Below the pieces are notes generated by a model. The model searched no databases. It saw nothing but the letters and a program-made list of their open reading frames with translations, and was not told where the DNA came from. From contig JAFSKK010000020.1 in assembly GCA_017448965.1 (NCBI GenBank), positions 1-64,000 on the forward strand: a DNA stretch of 64,000 bases. Direction: 5' to 3'. This DNA is from Bacteroidaceae bacterium. Its GTDB lineage: Bacteria; Bacteroidota; Bacteroidia; Bacteroidales; Bacteroidaceae. Positions within the stretch are counted from its first letter, which is position 1. Every line of letters begins with the position of its first letter. Positions 18,884 through 28,151 of the stretch are shown here, one piece after another. The position numbers and the translations under genes are program-made.

Positions 18884-20728
18884 TTATTCCACAGTCACTG
18901 ATTTTGCCAAGTTACGCGGCTGATCCACGTCCTTGCCCTTAGCTACGGCAATGTAATAGGCGAGCATCTGGAGCGGGATGGATGCCAAGAGCGGTTCGAG
19001 GCATTCCTCGGTTTGGGGCAGTTCGATGACGCTGTCAGCCATCTTGCGGATAGTCTCATCACCCTCTGAAACGATGGCAATGACACGTGCCTTGCGCGCT
19101 TTGATTTCCTGAATGTTGCTGACCACCTTTTCGTAGAGCACGTTGTGTGTGGCAATCACCACCACAGGCATCTCGTCATCAATCAAGGCGATAGGACCGT
19201 GCTTCATCTCGGCGGCTGGATAACCCTCGGCGTGGATGTAAGAGATTTCCTTCAGTTTCAATGCTCCCTCGAGGGCGACAGGGTAGTTGTAACCTCGTCC
19301 CAAATAGAGGAAGTTGTGGGCATAGGTGAAGATGCGGCTAATGTCCTTGATGGCATCGCTCTGCTTCAGCAAATCCTCCATCTTCTGTGGAATGGCGTTC
19401 AGTTCAGCCAACACCTTGGTGTATCGCACATTGTCGATAGTGCCGCGTTCCTTGCCCAATGCAAGAGCCAACATCGTGAGTACCGTCACCTGACCAGTGA
19501 AAGCCTTTGTGGAAGCCACACCGATTTCAGGACCTACGTGAATGTAGGAACCCGTGTGGGTGGCACGAGGAATGCTACTGCCGATGGCGTTGCAGATGCC
19601 ATAGATGAAAGCACCTTTGCTCTTGGCCAATTCAATGGCGGCCAAAGTGTCGGCGGTCTCACCCGACTGACTGATGGCAATGATCACATCCTGTTCGTTG
19701 ATGACGGGTTTGCTGTAGCGGAACTCCGAAGCATACACCACTTCAACAGGAATCTGGCAGAAGTCCTCAATCAGCTGTTTGCCGATAAGTCCGGCATGCC
19801 ATGAAGTACCACATGCCACGATGATGATGCGTCGAGGATTGATGAGGTGCTTGCGGTAGTCAATGATGGCAGAGAGCACCACATTGTTTGCATCCACGTT
19901 CACACGGCCTCTCATACAGTCTTTCAGACAATCAGGCTGCTCGAAGATTTCCTTCAACATGAAGTGAGGGAATCCACCTTTCTCAATCTGGGCCAGATTC
20001 AAGTCCACCTTTGTCACCTCATGTTCCATCTTCTCATTGTTGAAGTCAACCACTTTCACTTCTTCGCCACGACGAATGACAGCAATGTCCTTATCGTCCA
20101 GATAGATCACCTTGTCAGTATATTCGATGATAGGGCTGGCATCAGAACCAAGGAAGAACTCCTCTTCGCCGATACCCACCACCAGCGGACTGCTCTTTCT
20201 GGCTGCGATGATTTGGTCAGGGTCATCCTTGTCGAGAATGGCAATGGCATAAGCACCAATCACCGAACGGAGCGCGATGCGCACAGCCGTCAGCAAATCC
20301 ACATTCCGCTTCTGGCGTACATACTCAATCAACTGCACCAGCACTTCGGTGTCGGTGTTGCTCTTGAACTCAATGCCCTGCTCCATGAGTTGCTTCTTTA
20401 GCACAGCATAGTTCTCGATAATGCCATTATGAATAATAGCCAGATTGCCCGTATAAGAAATGTGTGGGTGGGCATTCGTGGAATTAGGCTCGCCGTGAGT
20501 GGCCCAACGTGTGTGGGCAATGCCGACAGTTCCAGTGGTGTCTTTATCCGATGCATACGCCTCCAAATCGGCCACCTTTCCTTTGGTTTTATACACATGC
20601 AGGCCGCCATCTTTTGTCAGAAGTGCCACTCCTGCACTGTCATAGCCTCTGTATTCCAATCTCTTCAGTCCTTTGATCAGGACGGGGTAGGCATTGCGCT
20701 TACCTAAATATCCAACGATTCCACACAT
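18884..20728 (-). CDS. glmS: Glutamine--fructose-6-phosphate aminotransferase
   Basis: 614 aa. Makes glucosamine-6-phosphate for peptidoglycan and lipopolysaccharide. The mature N-terminal Cys follows the initiator Met (MCGIVGYLG), then the Ntn-type glutaminase domain; two SIS sugar-isomerase domains follow (VACGTSWHAG, SQSGETADT) and the invariant tail ends DVDQPRNLAKSVTVE. First gene of the minus-strand glmS-carA-carB set; both GlmS and CarA consume glutamine. No glmS ribozyme is seen; the -7 element is only 23 bp from the start codon. Confidence 0.97.
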   Translation of the reverse strand: MCGIVGYLGKRNAYPVLIKGLKRLEYRGYDSAGVALLTKDGGLHVYKTKGKVADLEAYASDKDTTGTVGIAHTRWATHGEPNSTNAHPHISYTGNLAIIHNGIIENYAVLKKQLMEQGIEFKSNTDTEVLVQLIEYVRQKRNVDLLTAVRIALRSVIGAYAIAILDKDDPDQIIAARKSSPLVVGIGEEEFFLGSDASPIIEYTDKVIYLDDKDIAVIRRGEEVKVVDFNNEKMEHEVTKVDLNLAQIEKGGFPHFMLKEIFEQPDCLKDCMRGRVNVDANNVVLSAIIDYRKHLINPRRIIIVACGTSWHAGLIGKQLIEDFCQIPVEVVYASEFRYSKPVINEQDVIIAISQSGETADTLAAIELAKSKGAFIYGICNAIGSSIPRATHTGSYIHVGPEIGVASTKAFTGQVTVLTMLALALGKERGTIDNVRYTKVLAELNAIPQKMEDLLKQSDAIKDISRIFTYAHNFLYLGRGYNYPVALEGALKLKEISYIHAEGYPAAEMKHGPIALIDDEMPVVVIATHNVLYEKVVSNIQEIKARKARVIAIVSEGDETIRKMADSVIELPQTEECLEPLLASIPLQMLAYYIAVAKGKDVDQPRNLAKSVTVE

Positions 20729-20751
20729 AATAGTCTTTCATTTTGTTGCTG

Positions 20752-20759
20752 CAAAGTTA
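20752..20759 (-). promoter_or_regulatory. Promoter -7 element of glmS-carA-carB
   Basis: TAACTTTG on the minus strand, 23 bp upstream of the glmS ATG. No matching TTTG at -33. Confidence 0.6.
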
Positions 20760-20904
20760 CGGACTTATTTTCGTTTTATCATCATATATAGCTCGTTTTT
20801 TCACTATTTGAAAGTAAAAAGATTATTTTCGTGACGAAATGACACGAAACAACGGCATTCTCCGAACACGTTTTAACAACTTTGTGATGCCCTTGGGCTT
20901 TATG

Positions 20905-20980
20905 CACACTCGTAAAGCTCACGAGGGTAACGACGTTAGGCTCGTGAGCATTGTGGAAGTAAGCTCACGGAGGAAGTGGA
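20905..20980 (+). repeat. 76-bp dispersed hairpin repeat, copy 1
   Basis: Starts CACACTCGTAAAGC and ends GGAGGAAGTGGA. It matches the reverse complement of 37250-37325 without gaps, with 8 differences, including a 36-base identical core. Inside the core GCTCACGAG (20917-20925) pairs with CTCGTGAGC (20941-20949), and the loop itself contains TAACGACGTTA. No coding role. Confidence 0.8.
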
Positions 20981-21019
20981 GTGGTGTTTTTAATACTCCC
21001 TCGTTGGCGTATTTACGAC

Positions 21020-21074
21020 ACTTCCACTACCGTAATTACGCAGCACACGTTGTCGAAATTACGGTAGTGGAAGT
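21020..21074. repeat. 18-bp perfect inverted repeat
   Basis: ACTTCCACTACCGTAATT (21020-21037) and its exact complement AATTACGGTAGTGGAAGT (21057-21074), with 19 nt between. No T-tract follows on either strand, so it does not look like a simple terminator. It may be part of a further dispersed element. Confidence 0.75.
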
Positions 21075-21172
21075 GGGGAAGAAGCGGGTTCTCTGTATGG
21101 GAAATAATGTCCAAACAGGTGCTTTTTCTGTCTTTATAGACGATTTTCTTATAGTCTTGGACGATTGAACGC

Positions 21173-21201
21173 TTTGTTTCTGTATTTATTTCGTTACTTT
21201 G
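21173..21201 (+). promoter_or_regulatory. Weak promoter upstream of the metallopeptidase gene
   Basis: TTTG at 21173-21176 and TTACTTTG at 21194-21201, 17 nt apart; the second base of the -7 element departs from the consensus. The ATG is 65 bp downstream. Confidence 0.35.
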
Positions 21202-21266
21202 CATCGGAAAAGTTTAGGGGCGAGGAGCGAGAAAGGAACGAAAATTAACTAACTCAACATATCCGT

Positions 21267-23444
21267 ATGAAAAGAATGATTACTTTGGCCATCTGCATGC
21301 TGACAGGAATGGCAGCGATGGCACAGAAAACAGTTTACATTCCTAATGAGTGGCGTAACCCTTGGCCGAGCGATTCGTTGCTTTACAAGGAAAGTGATCC
21401 CGACAACAAATACACATGGTCGAAGAGCCGTTCGGTGGAATCGGACAATGTCATCGTGTTCTGGGACAAGTATTATGGCAACACCTTGCCTTCGAAGTCA
21501 CCATCAGCCTATCGAGTGGATGAGCAAGACCTGTTGCAGAAGTGTGAGGCTTTTTATGATTTGGAGATTAACAAACTCGGTTTTGTAGATCCCCAGAATT
21601 CGAACGTGACGAAGTATAAGGTGATGGTGCTGCTCAACCACACCACGGATTGGGTGTGCTATGGCGGTGGCTACGATTATCAGATCAGCGCCTTATGGTT
21701 AGGCCCTTCTGCTTGTAAACCTGTCGGTTCGGCTGTGGCGCATGAGGTGGGGCACTCGTTCCACTATATGTGTTATGCAGAACACAGCGGACACACGGAT
21801 TCATCGACCGACAACACGGGCTTCCACCTCGCTTGCGGTAATGGTCAGGCCATTTGGGAACAGACCGCACAGTGGCAGTCGTTGCAGTCATATCCCGAGG
21901 AGATGTATTCACAGAGCATCTCGGTGTTCCGCAAGTCTCACAACTATGCTTTCTCGCATGAATGGCAACGCTACCAATCGTACTGGTTCCTCTATTATCT
22001 TTGCGAATACTACAACGACCTCACGACTGTTGCACAGGTGTGGAACACGCCTATGACGGGTCAGAGCAAGGGTAACGCCACCGATTTCATTCAGGCGCTG
22101 ATGAAACTGAAGAATCTTGATGCGACAGGGCTGTTCAAACTCTATTATGACTATGCTGCTCATTGTGCCTCATGGGATATGGAGGCCTGCAAACCCTATC
22201 GCAACGCTTATATTGGTGACTTCGAATACCGTTGTATCAAGATTGACGAAGAGAAGGAGGCTTATCAGGTGGCACTTGCTTCAGCACCCCAATCGAGCGG
22301 TTTCAACGTGATTCCTCTGCAAGTGCCTGAGGCTGGAACGGAAATCACGACTCATTTCACGGCATTGCGTGGTACGGGTACGAAACTGGCCTCTGGCGAT
22401 CCTGCTGAGATGCTGAATGGCGAGACAGCATGGACAGCGACGAAACGCACCTTGTATGTCACCAACTCGAACCGCTCCTACCGTGGTTTCCGTCTGGGCT
22501 ATGTGGCATTGATGAAGGATGGCACCCGTCAGTATTTCAACGAAGACCAGCTTTATTGTACAGGCACAGATGTGAAGACTGAAGATGTGAAGATGACAGT
22601 GCCTGAAGGTGTGGAACGGCTATGGCTCATCGTGGTTCCTGCGCCCAAGAAGTATGTGCAGCATAAATGGACGGAGAAAGTGGACAATGCGGAGATGTGG
22701 CCTTACAGCTTCGAGTTGGAAGGTACCCGGTTGGGCACCAAGGCTACTGTCTATGAACCAACGGTGGCTCCTGTCATCGATGGTCGTGCCATCAGTGACG
22801 TTACGCTGACTTACGATGTGTATTTCCCCGCCTCTTCGACCACTTATCCTGGTGTGACGTTCAACATCACGGGCAAAGCCAACGCTACGCTTGGCACCGC
22901 ATTCCAGATGAACGCGAGCGAGATTGCTGGCAAGATGCAGGCCTATTCCGCAAGTGGCCCTTCCGCAGGAAAAATCATGTTCTACCCATGTAATCCAAAG
23001 ACCGGAAAAACCGTGAACAACAAGAGTACAGCCAACGGTTACGGTCACTGGTTCAATGCCTCTGGCACTGTGAGTGACTATGGGTCAGGCTATGTGTATA
23101 GTGAAGCCGACCTTTCCACGTTGGCGTTCACTTTAGGACAATACCCAGGAAAGAGCAGCAATGGCAAGACCTACACCATTTCGCAGGCACTGGTTTACAA
23201 GAAGAGTGCCACAGAAACCGCAACCGCCCGTTTCGTGTTCAACGTACATCTTGCAGCAGGCGATGCCTATGCCCAACTTTCCAGTATCGAATATGATGAC
23301 CCAACAGGCATCGAGGATATCATGATTCCCAATGACCCAAAGGGTAGGACGAACAACAAAATATACGACTTGCAAGGACGACAAGTGGTTGCACCTTCGC
23401 GCCCCGGCATCTATATCGTTAACGGTAAGAAAATTAAGTTGTAA
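21267..23444 (+). CDS. Secreted zinc-metallopeptidase-like protein with DUF4859-like domain
   Basis: 725 aa. Signal peptide at 1-19 (ILE-free hydrophobic stretch ending AAMAQ). The first domain (about 20-300, DUF6055-like) contains HEVGH at 159-163 followed by SFHYM, the zincin HExxH motif, so zinc-dependent peptidase activity is plausible but the third ligand cannot be fixed by eye. The middle has a beta-sandwich region (about 310-490). Residues about 505-690 resemble DUF4859, a domain seen in Bacteroidetes exported proteins and glycan-targeting enzymes. The final 30 residues (IYDLQGRQV, then PGIYIVNGKKIKL) are the type of C-terminal tail common on Prevotella exported proteins. Monocistronic, with its own terminator. 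Substrate unknown. Confidence 0.75.
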   Translation: MKRMITLAICMLTGMAAMAQKTVYIPNEWRNPWPSDSLLYKESDPDNKYTWSKSRSVESDNVIVFWDKYYGNTLPSKSPSAYRVDEQDLLQKCEAFYDLEINKLGFVDPQNSNVTKYKVMVLLNHTTDWVCYGGGYDYQISALWLGPSACKPVGSAVAHEVGHSFHYMCYAEHSGHTDSSTDNTGFHLACGNGQAIWEQTAQWQSLQSYPEEMYSQSISVFRKSHNYAFSHEWQRYQSYWFLYYLCEYYNDLTTVAQVWNTPMTGQSKGNATDFIQALMKLKNLDATGLFKLYYDYAAHCASWDMEACKPYRNAYIGDFEYRCIKIDEEKEAYQVALASAPQSSGFNVIPLQVPEAGTEITTHFTALRGTGTKLASGDPAEMLNGETAWTATKRTLYVTNSNRSYRGFRLGYVALMKDGTRQYFNEDQLYCTGTDVKTEDVKMTVPEGVERLWLIVVPAPKKYVQHKWTEKVDNAEMWPYSFELEGTRLGTKATVYEPTVAPVIDGRAISDVTLTYDVYFPASSTTYPGVTFNITGKANATLGTAFQMNASEIAGKMQAYSASGPSAGKIMFYPCNPKTGKTVNNKSTANGYGHWFNASGTVSDYGSGYVYSEADLSTLAFTLGQYPGKSSNGKTYTISQALVYKKSATETATARFVFNVHLAAGDAYAQLSSIEYDDPTGIEDIMIPNDPKGRTNNKIYDLQGRQVVAPSRPGIYIVNGKKIKL

Positions 23445-23478
23445 AAAGGAAGTTAGAGAAGTTAAAGAAGTTAAAGAC

Positions 23479-23516
23479 AAAACAACGGATTCCACGATGG
23501 TGGAATCCGTTGTTTT
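23479..23516. terminator. Bidirectional terminator between the metallopeptidase gene and htpG
   Basis: Stem CAACGGATTCCAC (23483-23495) / GTGGAATCCGTTG (23500-23512), 4-nt loop, extended by AAAA/TTTT to 17 bp and followed by seven T. Serves the two convergent genes. Confidence 0.92.
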
Positions 23517-23542
23517 TTTGGTTCTGACGTGTGCTCGTTTGT

Positions 23543-25399
23543 TTAAATCAGTTCGATGCTTCGCTTCACGAAGTTGTTGAGTGCTTCGCCCTTCAACAAT
23601 CCGTTCTGCAGCAATGCCAAGTCGATGAGCTGGCTGACCACTTCTGATTTGGCATCCTTGATGTTTGCCTTGATGAGCGGATGATCAGTGTTGAGCACGA
23701 GATTGAGCATCGTTGGCATCTCTCCGTAGAAGGCCATACCTGGCTGCAGACGTGACATATCCTTCATACGGCGCATGTACTCGCTTTGAGTCATGATGAC
23801 AGGTGCGGCAGTCTCGCCCAATGCTTGTGGCTCCACGTTGAACTCAATCTTGTCGAGTTTTGGCAGGGCGTTCTTGAAGGTCTCGGTGAGTGCCTTTTTG
23901 TCATCCTCAGGCAGTTCCTCCTTCTTCTCGTCGCTCTTCACGATGAGTTTATCCACCACATCGGAATCGACACGGGTGAAACGGCTCTTCTCCAGCTTTT
24001 CCTCATACATGTTGCACATGGCTGGGTCGAGTTGTCCGTCCATCAGCAGCACGTTGTAACCCTTGGCATTGGCTGCATCGATGTAGCTGTACTGGTCATC
24101 CTTGTTGTTGGCATAGAGATAGATGAGGTTGCCATCCTTGTCGGTCTGCTCTCCCTTGATGAGGGTCTGGTACTCCTCGATTGTGTACATCTTGCCTTCA
24201 GTGTCCTTGAGCAGGGCGAACGCCTTGGCCTTGTCGTAGAAGTCGCTCTCGGAGAGCATTCCGTAGTTGATGAAAATCTTGATGTCATCCCACTTCTCCT
24301 CAAACTGCTTGCGGTCGCTCTTGAAGATGGAGGAGAGACGATCGCTCACCTTCTTGGAGATGTAAGTGGAAATCTTCTTCACGTTGGAATCGCTCTGGAG
24401 GTAGCTACGGCTCACATTCAGCGGAATGTCTGGAGAGTCGATGACACCATGCAAGAGAGTCATGAAGTCGGGCACAATGCCTTCCACATTGTCTGTCACG
24501 AACACCTGATTGCAGTAGAGGTTGATCTTGTTCTTCTGGATGTCGAGGTTGCTCTTCACCTTGGGGAAGTAGAGGATACCCGTGAGGTTGAAGGGGTAGT
24601 CAACGTTGAGGTGAATCCAGAAGAGGGGTTCGTCACTCATGGGGTAGAGCTTCTTGTAGAACTCCTTGTAATCCTCGTCCTTCAGTTCCGAAGGCTTCTT
24701 GGTCCAGAGTGGGGTGGTGTCGTTGATGACATCGTCCTCATCGGTCTCCACGCTCTTCTTCTCCTTGTCGTCCCATTTGGTCTTCTTACCAAATGCGACG
24801 GGCACAGGGAGGAACTTGCAGTATTTGTTGAGCAGTTCGCTGATTTTGTACTTCTCGAGGAAGTCCTTGCAGTCGTCGTCGATGTACATCACGATGTCGG
24901 TACCGCGATCAGCCTTTTCTGCATCCTCGATAGTGAATTCAGGGCTACCGTCGCAACTCCACTTCACAGCCTTGCGGCCTTCTTGCCAACTCTTGGTGAT
25001 GATTTCCACCTTCTTGCTGACCATGAAGGCTGAGTAGAAGCCCAATCCGAAGTGGCCGATGATGGCATTGGCGTCTTCCTTGTACTTGTCGAGGAAGTCG
25101 TTGGCACCAGAGAAAGCGATTTGGTTGATGTACTTGTCGATTTCCTCTTCGGTCATACCGATACCGCGGTCACTCACCGTCAGCGTACCTTTGTCCTTGT
25201 TGATGGAAACACGCACGGTGAGGTCTCCTGCTTCCTCCTTCAACTCACCCTTGCTGGCAAGGGTCTTGAGTTTCTGGGTGGCATCGACTGCGTTACTTAC
25301 AATCTCACGGATGAAAATGTCGTGATCTGAATAGAGAAACTTTTTGATGACGGGGAAGATGTTCTCGGTCGTAACCCCAATGTTACCTTGTTGTGACAT
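23543..25399 (-). CDS. htpG: Hsp90-family chaperone HtpG
   Basis: 618 aa, close to E. coli HtpG in length. ATPase domain opens with ENIFPVIKKFLYSDHDIFIREIVSNAVDA, with the Asn and Asp (NAVDA) that bind Mg-ATP, then DRGIGMTEEEI and GHFGLGFYSAFMV; the middle domain (PLFWIHLNVDYPFNLTGILYFP) and the C-terminal dimerisation domain follow. Folds or stabilises client proteins under stress. It is on the same strand as clpC, but a terminator at 25484-25515 separates them. Confidence 0.96.
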   Translation of the reverse strand: MSQQGNIGVTTENIFPVIKKFLYSDHDIFIREIVSNAVDATQKLKTLASKGELKEEAGDLTVRVSINKDKGTLTVSDRGIGMTEEEIDKYINQIAFSGANDFLDKYKEDANAIIGHFGLGFYSAFMVSKKVEIITKSWQEGRKAVKWSCDGSPEFTIEDAEKADRGTDIVMYIDDDCKDFLEKYKISELLNKYCKFLPVPVAFGKKTKWDDKEKKSVETDEDDVINDTTPLWTKKPSELKDEDYKEFYKKLYPMSDEPLFWIHLNVDYPFNLTGILYFPKVKSNLDIQKNKINLYCNQVFVTDNVEGIVPDFMTLLHGVIDSPDIPLNVSRSYLQSDSNVKKISTYISKKVSDRLSSIFKSDRKQFEEKWDDIKIFINYGMLSESDFYDKAKAFALLKDTEGKMYTIEEYQTLIKGEQTDKDGNLIYLYANNKDDQYSYIDAANAKGYNVLLMDGQLDPAMCNMYEEKLEKSRFTRVDSDVVDKLIVKSDEKKEELPEDDKKALTETFKNALPKLDKIEFNVEPQALGETAAPVIMTQSEYMRRMKDMSRLQPGMAFYGEMPTMLNLVLNTDHPLIKANIKDAKSEVVSQLIDLALLQNGLLKGEALNNFVKRSIELI

Positions 25400-25483
25400 G
25401 ATTTTATTGACTATTTTTCGATTTACTATTCAAGTTTTCTATTTGGCTATTTACAATTTTTCAATTCTGATGAAGGTGCAAAA

Positions 25484-25515
25484 AAAATGCCAGCCATTTA
25501 CATGACTGACATTTT
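25484..25515 (-). terminator. Intrinsic terminator downstream of clpC
   Basis: In minus-strand RNA AAAAUGUCAGUCAU pairs with AUGGCUGGCAUUUU over 14 bp (two G-U pairs), loop of 4 nt, followed by a run of U. It lies 29 bp past the clpC stop. Confidence 0.9.
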
Positions 25516-25543
25516 GTCGGTTATAAGATGTCAAATCTTGTTG

Positions 25544-28063
25544 TTACTTTTTCACAATGACAATTTTGTCGTCCTGCAGATTAGCAAAGATAGTGTCGCC
25601 AGTCGTCACCTCTTCCTCCACCAGCATTTCGCTGATTCGGTCTTCCAGATGTTGCTGAATGGCTCGACGGAGCGGACGTGCACCGAACTGCTTGTCATAA
25701 CCCTTTTCGGCAATGAACTTCTTGGCTTCGTCAGTTATTTCGAGTGTCATGCCAAGATCTTCGACACGTTTGTACAATCCTTTCAGTTCGATGCCGATGA
25801 TTTGTAGAATGGCATCCAACTCCAGTTGGTCGAACGTAATGATTTCGTCGATACGGTTCAAGAACTCAGGCGAGAACTGCTTGTTGAGTGCCTTCTGAAT
25901 CACCGAACGTGACACTTCCTTGTCATCCTTGCCCACCATTGCAGAGAATCCGACACCACGGCCAAACTCCTTCAGTTGACGTGTTCCCACGTTACTGGTC
26001 ATGATGATGACAGTGTTGCGGAAGTCGATGGTACGACCTTGTGTGTCGGTCAGACGGCCATCGTCCATCACCTGCAGGAGCAGGTTGAACACATCGGGAT
26101 GCGCTTTCTCAATCTCGTCGAGCAGAACGATAGAGTAGGGCTTGCGGCGCACTTTCTCGGTGAGCATGCCACCTTCTTCGTAACCCACATATCCTGGAGG
26201 CGCACCGACCAAACGGCTAACGGTGAACTTCTCCATATATTCACTCATGTCGATACGAATCAATGCATTTGTTGAGCCGAACATGTGTTCTGCCAGTTTC
26301 TTGGCCAAGAATGTCTTTCCGACACCGGTCGGACCCAAGAACATGAATGTGCCGATAGGGCGGTTGGGGTCTTTCAAGCCGACACGGCTGCGCTGGATAG
26401 CATTCACCAGTTTATCGACAGCTGCATCCTGTGCAATGACGTTGTTTTTCAACTCTTGCCTCATGCCCTTCATGCGGATGCCCTCGGCATTGGCCATCTT
26501 GCTGACAGGCACTCCCGTCATCATCGACACCGTCTGTGCGACATCATCAGCCTGTACTTTCTGGCGCTTATCCACCAATGTTTCTTCCCATTGCTTCTTC
26601 ATCAGCTCCAGTTCCTCGCTGAGGGTTTTTGCCTGGTCGCGAAGCGTGCTTGCCAGAGCATAGTTCTCATCCCGCACCGCATTCTCCTTTTGAGTGTTCA
26701 GAGTCGCTAATTCAGATTCTTTCTCCTCAATCTCTTTGGGCACACTTATATTTATAATACGTACGCGCGAGCCCACCTCGTCTAACACATCAATTGCCTT
26801 GTCGGGGAAACTTCTGTCTGTGACGTATCGTTCAGTCAGCTTCACACATGCCTCCAAAGCCTCATCTGTATAGGTAACATTGTGGTGATCTTCATACCGA
26901 TCCTTGATGTTATGAAGGATGGTAAGGGTTTCCTCTGGGGTGGTCTGTTCCACAATCACCTTTTGGAAACGGCGTTCCAGCGCACCATCCTTCTCGATGC
27001 TCTTGCGGTATTCGTCCAGTGTCGTGGCACCGATACATTGCAACTCGCCTCGAGCCAAAGCGGGTTTCATCATGTTGGCAGCATCCATCTGGCCAGCCTG
27101 ATTGCCGGCACCCACAAGCGTGTGTATTTCGTCAATGAACACAATGATGTCGGGATTCGCACGCAGTTCGTTGATGATGCTGCGCATACGCTCCTCAAAC
27201 TGTCCACGATATTTGGTGCCAGCCACCACGCTCGACATATCAAGACTCACAATGCGTTTGCCAAACAGGACACGAGCCACTTTACGCTCGTTGATGCGTG
27301 TGGCCAAACCTTCGACAATCGCGCTCTTTCCTACGCCAGGCTCACCAATGAGCACAGGGTTGTTCTTCTTTCTGCGTGAGAGAATCTGAGCCAAACGTTC
27401 TATCTCCGTTTCACGTCCTACCACAGGATCAAGTTTGCCTTCGCGTGCAGCACGAGTCAAGTCAAAACTGAACTTGTCAACTGCGGGGGTGTCAGAATTG
27501 CCTTTCTTGACGGTTTTTGACGAAGTGGAATTGGTCGTGTTGGCAGAGGTGTTACCACTCGATGGAGGGGGAGCATCCTCATCGTCCTCCTCTTCGTCAT
27601 AATCCACATCGGCTTTGGGTTGAGTGGTGGCGGGCTGAGTGGTCAAAGATTCGTAGAAGGCATTATAGCTGACATCACAATCGTTCAAAATCCTCGCCAC
27701 AATGTTGTCGTTCTGTTTGAGCATGGCCAGCAACATGTGTTCGGCATCACTTTCGTCACTTTTCAGCAAACGCGCTTCAAGCACTGCCAAACGCATGATG
27801 GTGTTGGACTTCTGGTTCAATGTAATATCCGTGGACAAAAGTCTTTCGCCCATATCCCTTACCGAACGTTCCAACACATCCTTCACCGTAGGAATGTTCA
27901 CATAGAATTTCTTGCGCAACACGTCGATGGCACGGCTTTCTCCATCACGAATCAATCCCAGCATCAAATGCTCAGGACCGATATAGTCGTTGTTAAGACG
28001 AATTGCCTCTTCCTTGCTGTAACCCAAGATGCGTGTTACTCTATCTGAATATTTATAGTTCAT
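25544..28063 (-). CDS. clpC: ATP-dependent Clp protease ATP-binding subunit ClpC
   Basis: 839 aa. AAA+ unfoldase that feeds substrates to ClpP. N-terminal Clp_N double repeat ([32 protein letters not shown] and the second half near 90-130), then a Glu/Asp- and Ser/Thr-rich linker (about 150-190), first AAA+ module (Walker A GEPGVGKS), a UVR-like helical insertion in the M-domain ([20 protein letters not shown]), second AAA+ module (Walker A GPTGVGKT). The UVR-type insertion marks ClpC rather than ClpA or ClpB. No clpP in the window. Likely induced by stress, but no CIRCE-type operator was recognised. Confidence 0.94.
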   Translation of the reverse strand: MNYKYSDRVTRILGYSKEEAIRLNNDYIGPEHLMLGLIRDGESRAIDVLRKKFYVNIPTVKDVLERSVRDMGERLLSTDITLNQKSNTIMRLAVLEARLLKSDESDAEHMLLAMLKQNDNIVARILNDCDVSYNAFYESLTTQPATTQPKADVDYDEEEDDEDAPPPSSGNTSANTTNSTSSKTVKKGNSDTPAVDKFSFDLTRAAREGKLDPVVGRETEIERLAQILSRRKKNNPVLIGEPGVGKSAIVEGLATRINERKVARVLFGKRIVSLDMSSVVAGTKYRGQFEERMRSIINELRANPDIIVFIDEIHTLVGAGNQAGQMDAANMMKPALARGELQCIGATTLDEYRKSIEKDGALERRFQKVIVEQTTPEETLTILHNIKDRYEDHHNVTYTDEALEACVKLTERYVTDRSFPDKAIDVLDEVGSRVRIINISVPKEIEEKESELATLNTQKENAVRDENYALASTLRDQAKTLSEELELMKKQWEETLVDKRQKVQADDVAQTVSMMTGVPVSKMANAEGIRMKGMRQELKNNVIAQDAAVDKLVNAIQRSRVGLKDPNRPIGTFMFLGPTGVGKTFLAKKLAEHMFGSTNALIRIDMSEYMEKFTVSRLVGAPPGYVGYEEGGMLTEKVRRKPYSIVLLDEIEKAHPDVFNLLLQVMDDGRLTDTQGRTIDFRNTVIIMTSNVGTRQLKEFGRGVGFSAMVGKDDKEVSRSVIQKALNKQFSPEFLNRIDEIITFDQLELDAILQIIGIELKGLYKRVEDLGMTLEITDEAKKFIAEKGYDKQFGARPLRRAIQQHLEDRISEMLVEEEVTTGDTIFANLQDDKIVIVKK

Positions 28064-28151
28064 TTATTTCGGAAAACGTCGTTTATATTGTTATGAATGG
28101 TGGTTTGTCATCACCGCTTTCAGAAGACCTACAAAACTGATGCCGTAGTAT

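Larger units (their letters stand above)
20729..21266. other. 538-bp intergenic region between glmS and the metallopeptidase gene
   Basis: No convincing gene. It holds the glmS promoter, one copy of the 76-bp hairpin repeat (20905-20980), an 18-bp perfect inverted repeat (21020-21074) and a weak promoter near 21173-21201. The 109-codon frame at 20839-21168 runs through these repeats and is not believed. Confidence 0.7.

Noticed and set aside
20839-21168. 109-codon open frame in the glmS upstream gap
   Set aside because: It runs through two repeat elements and has no RBS, promoter or recognisable sequence.
23786-25033. 415-codon open frame on the plus strand inside htpG
   Set aside because: Exact antisense of a well-conserved chaperone gene; long antisense frames follow from its codon use.
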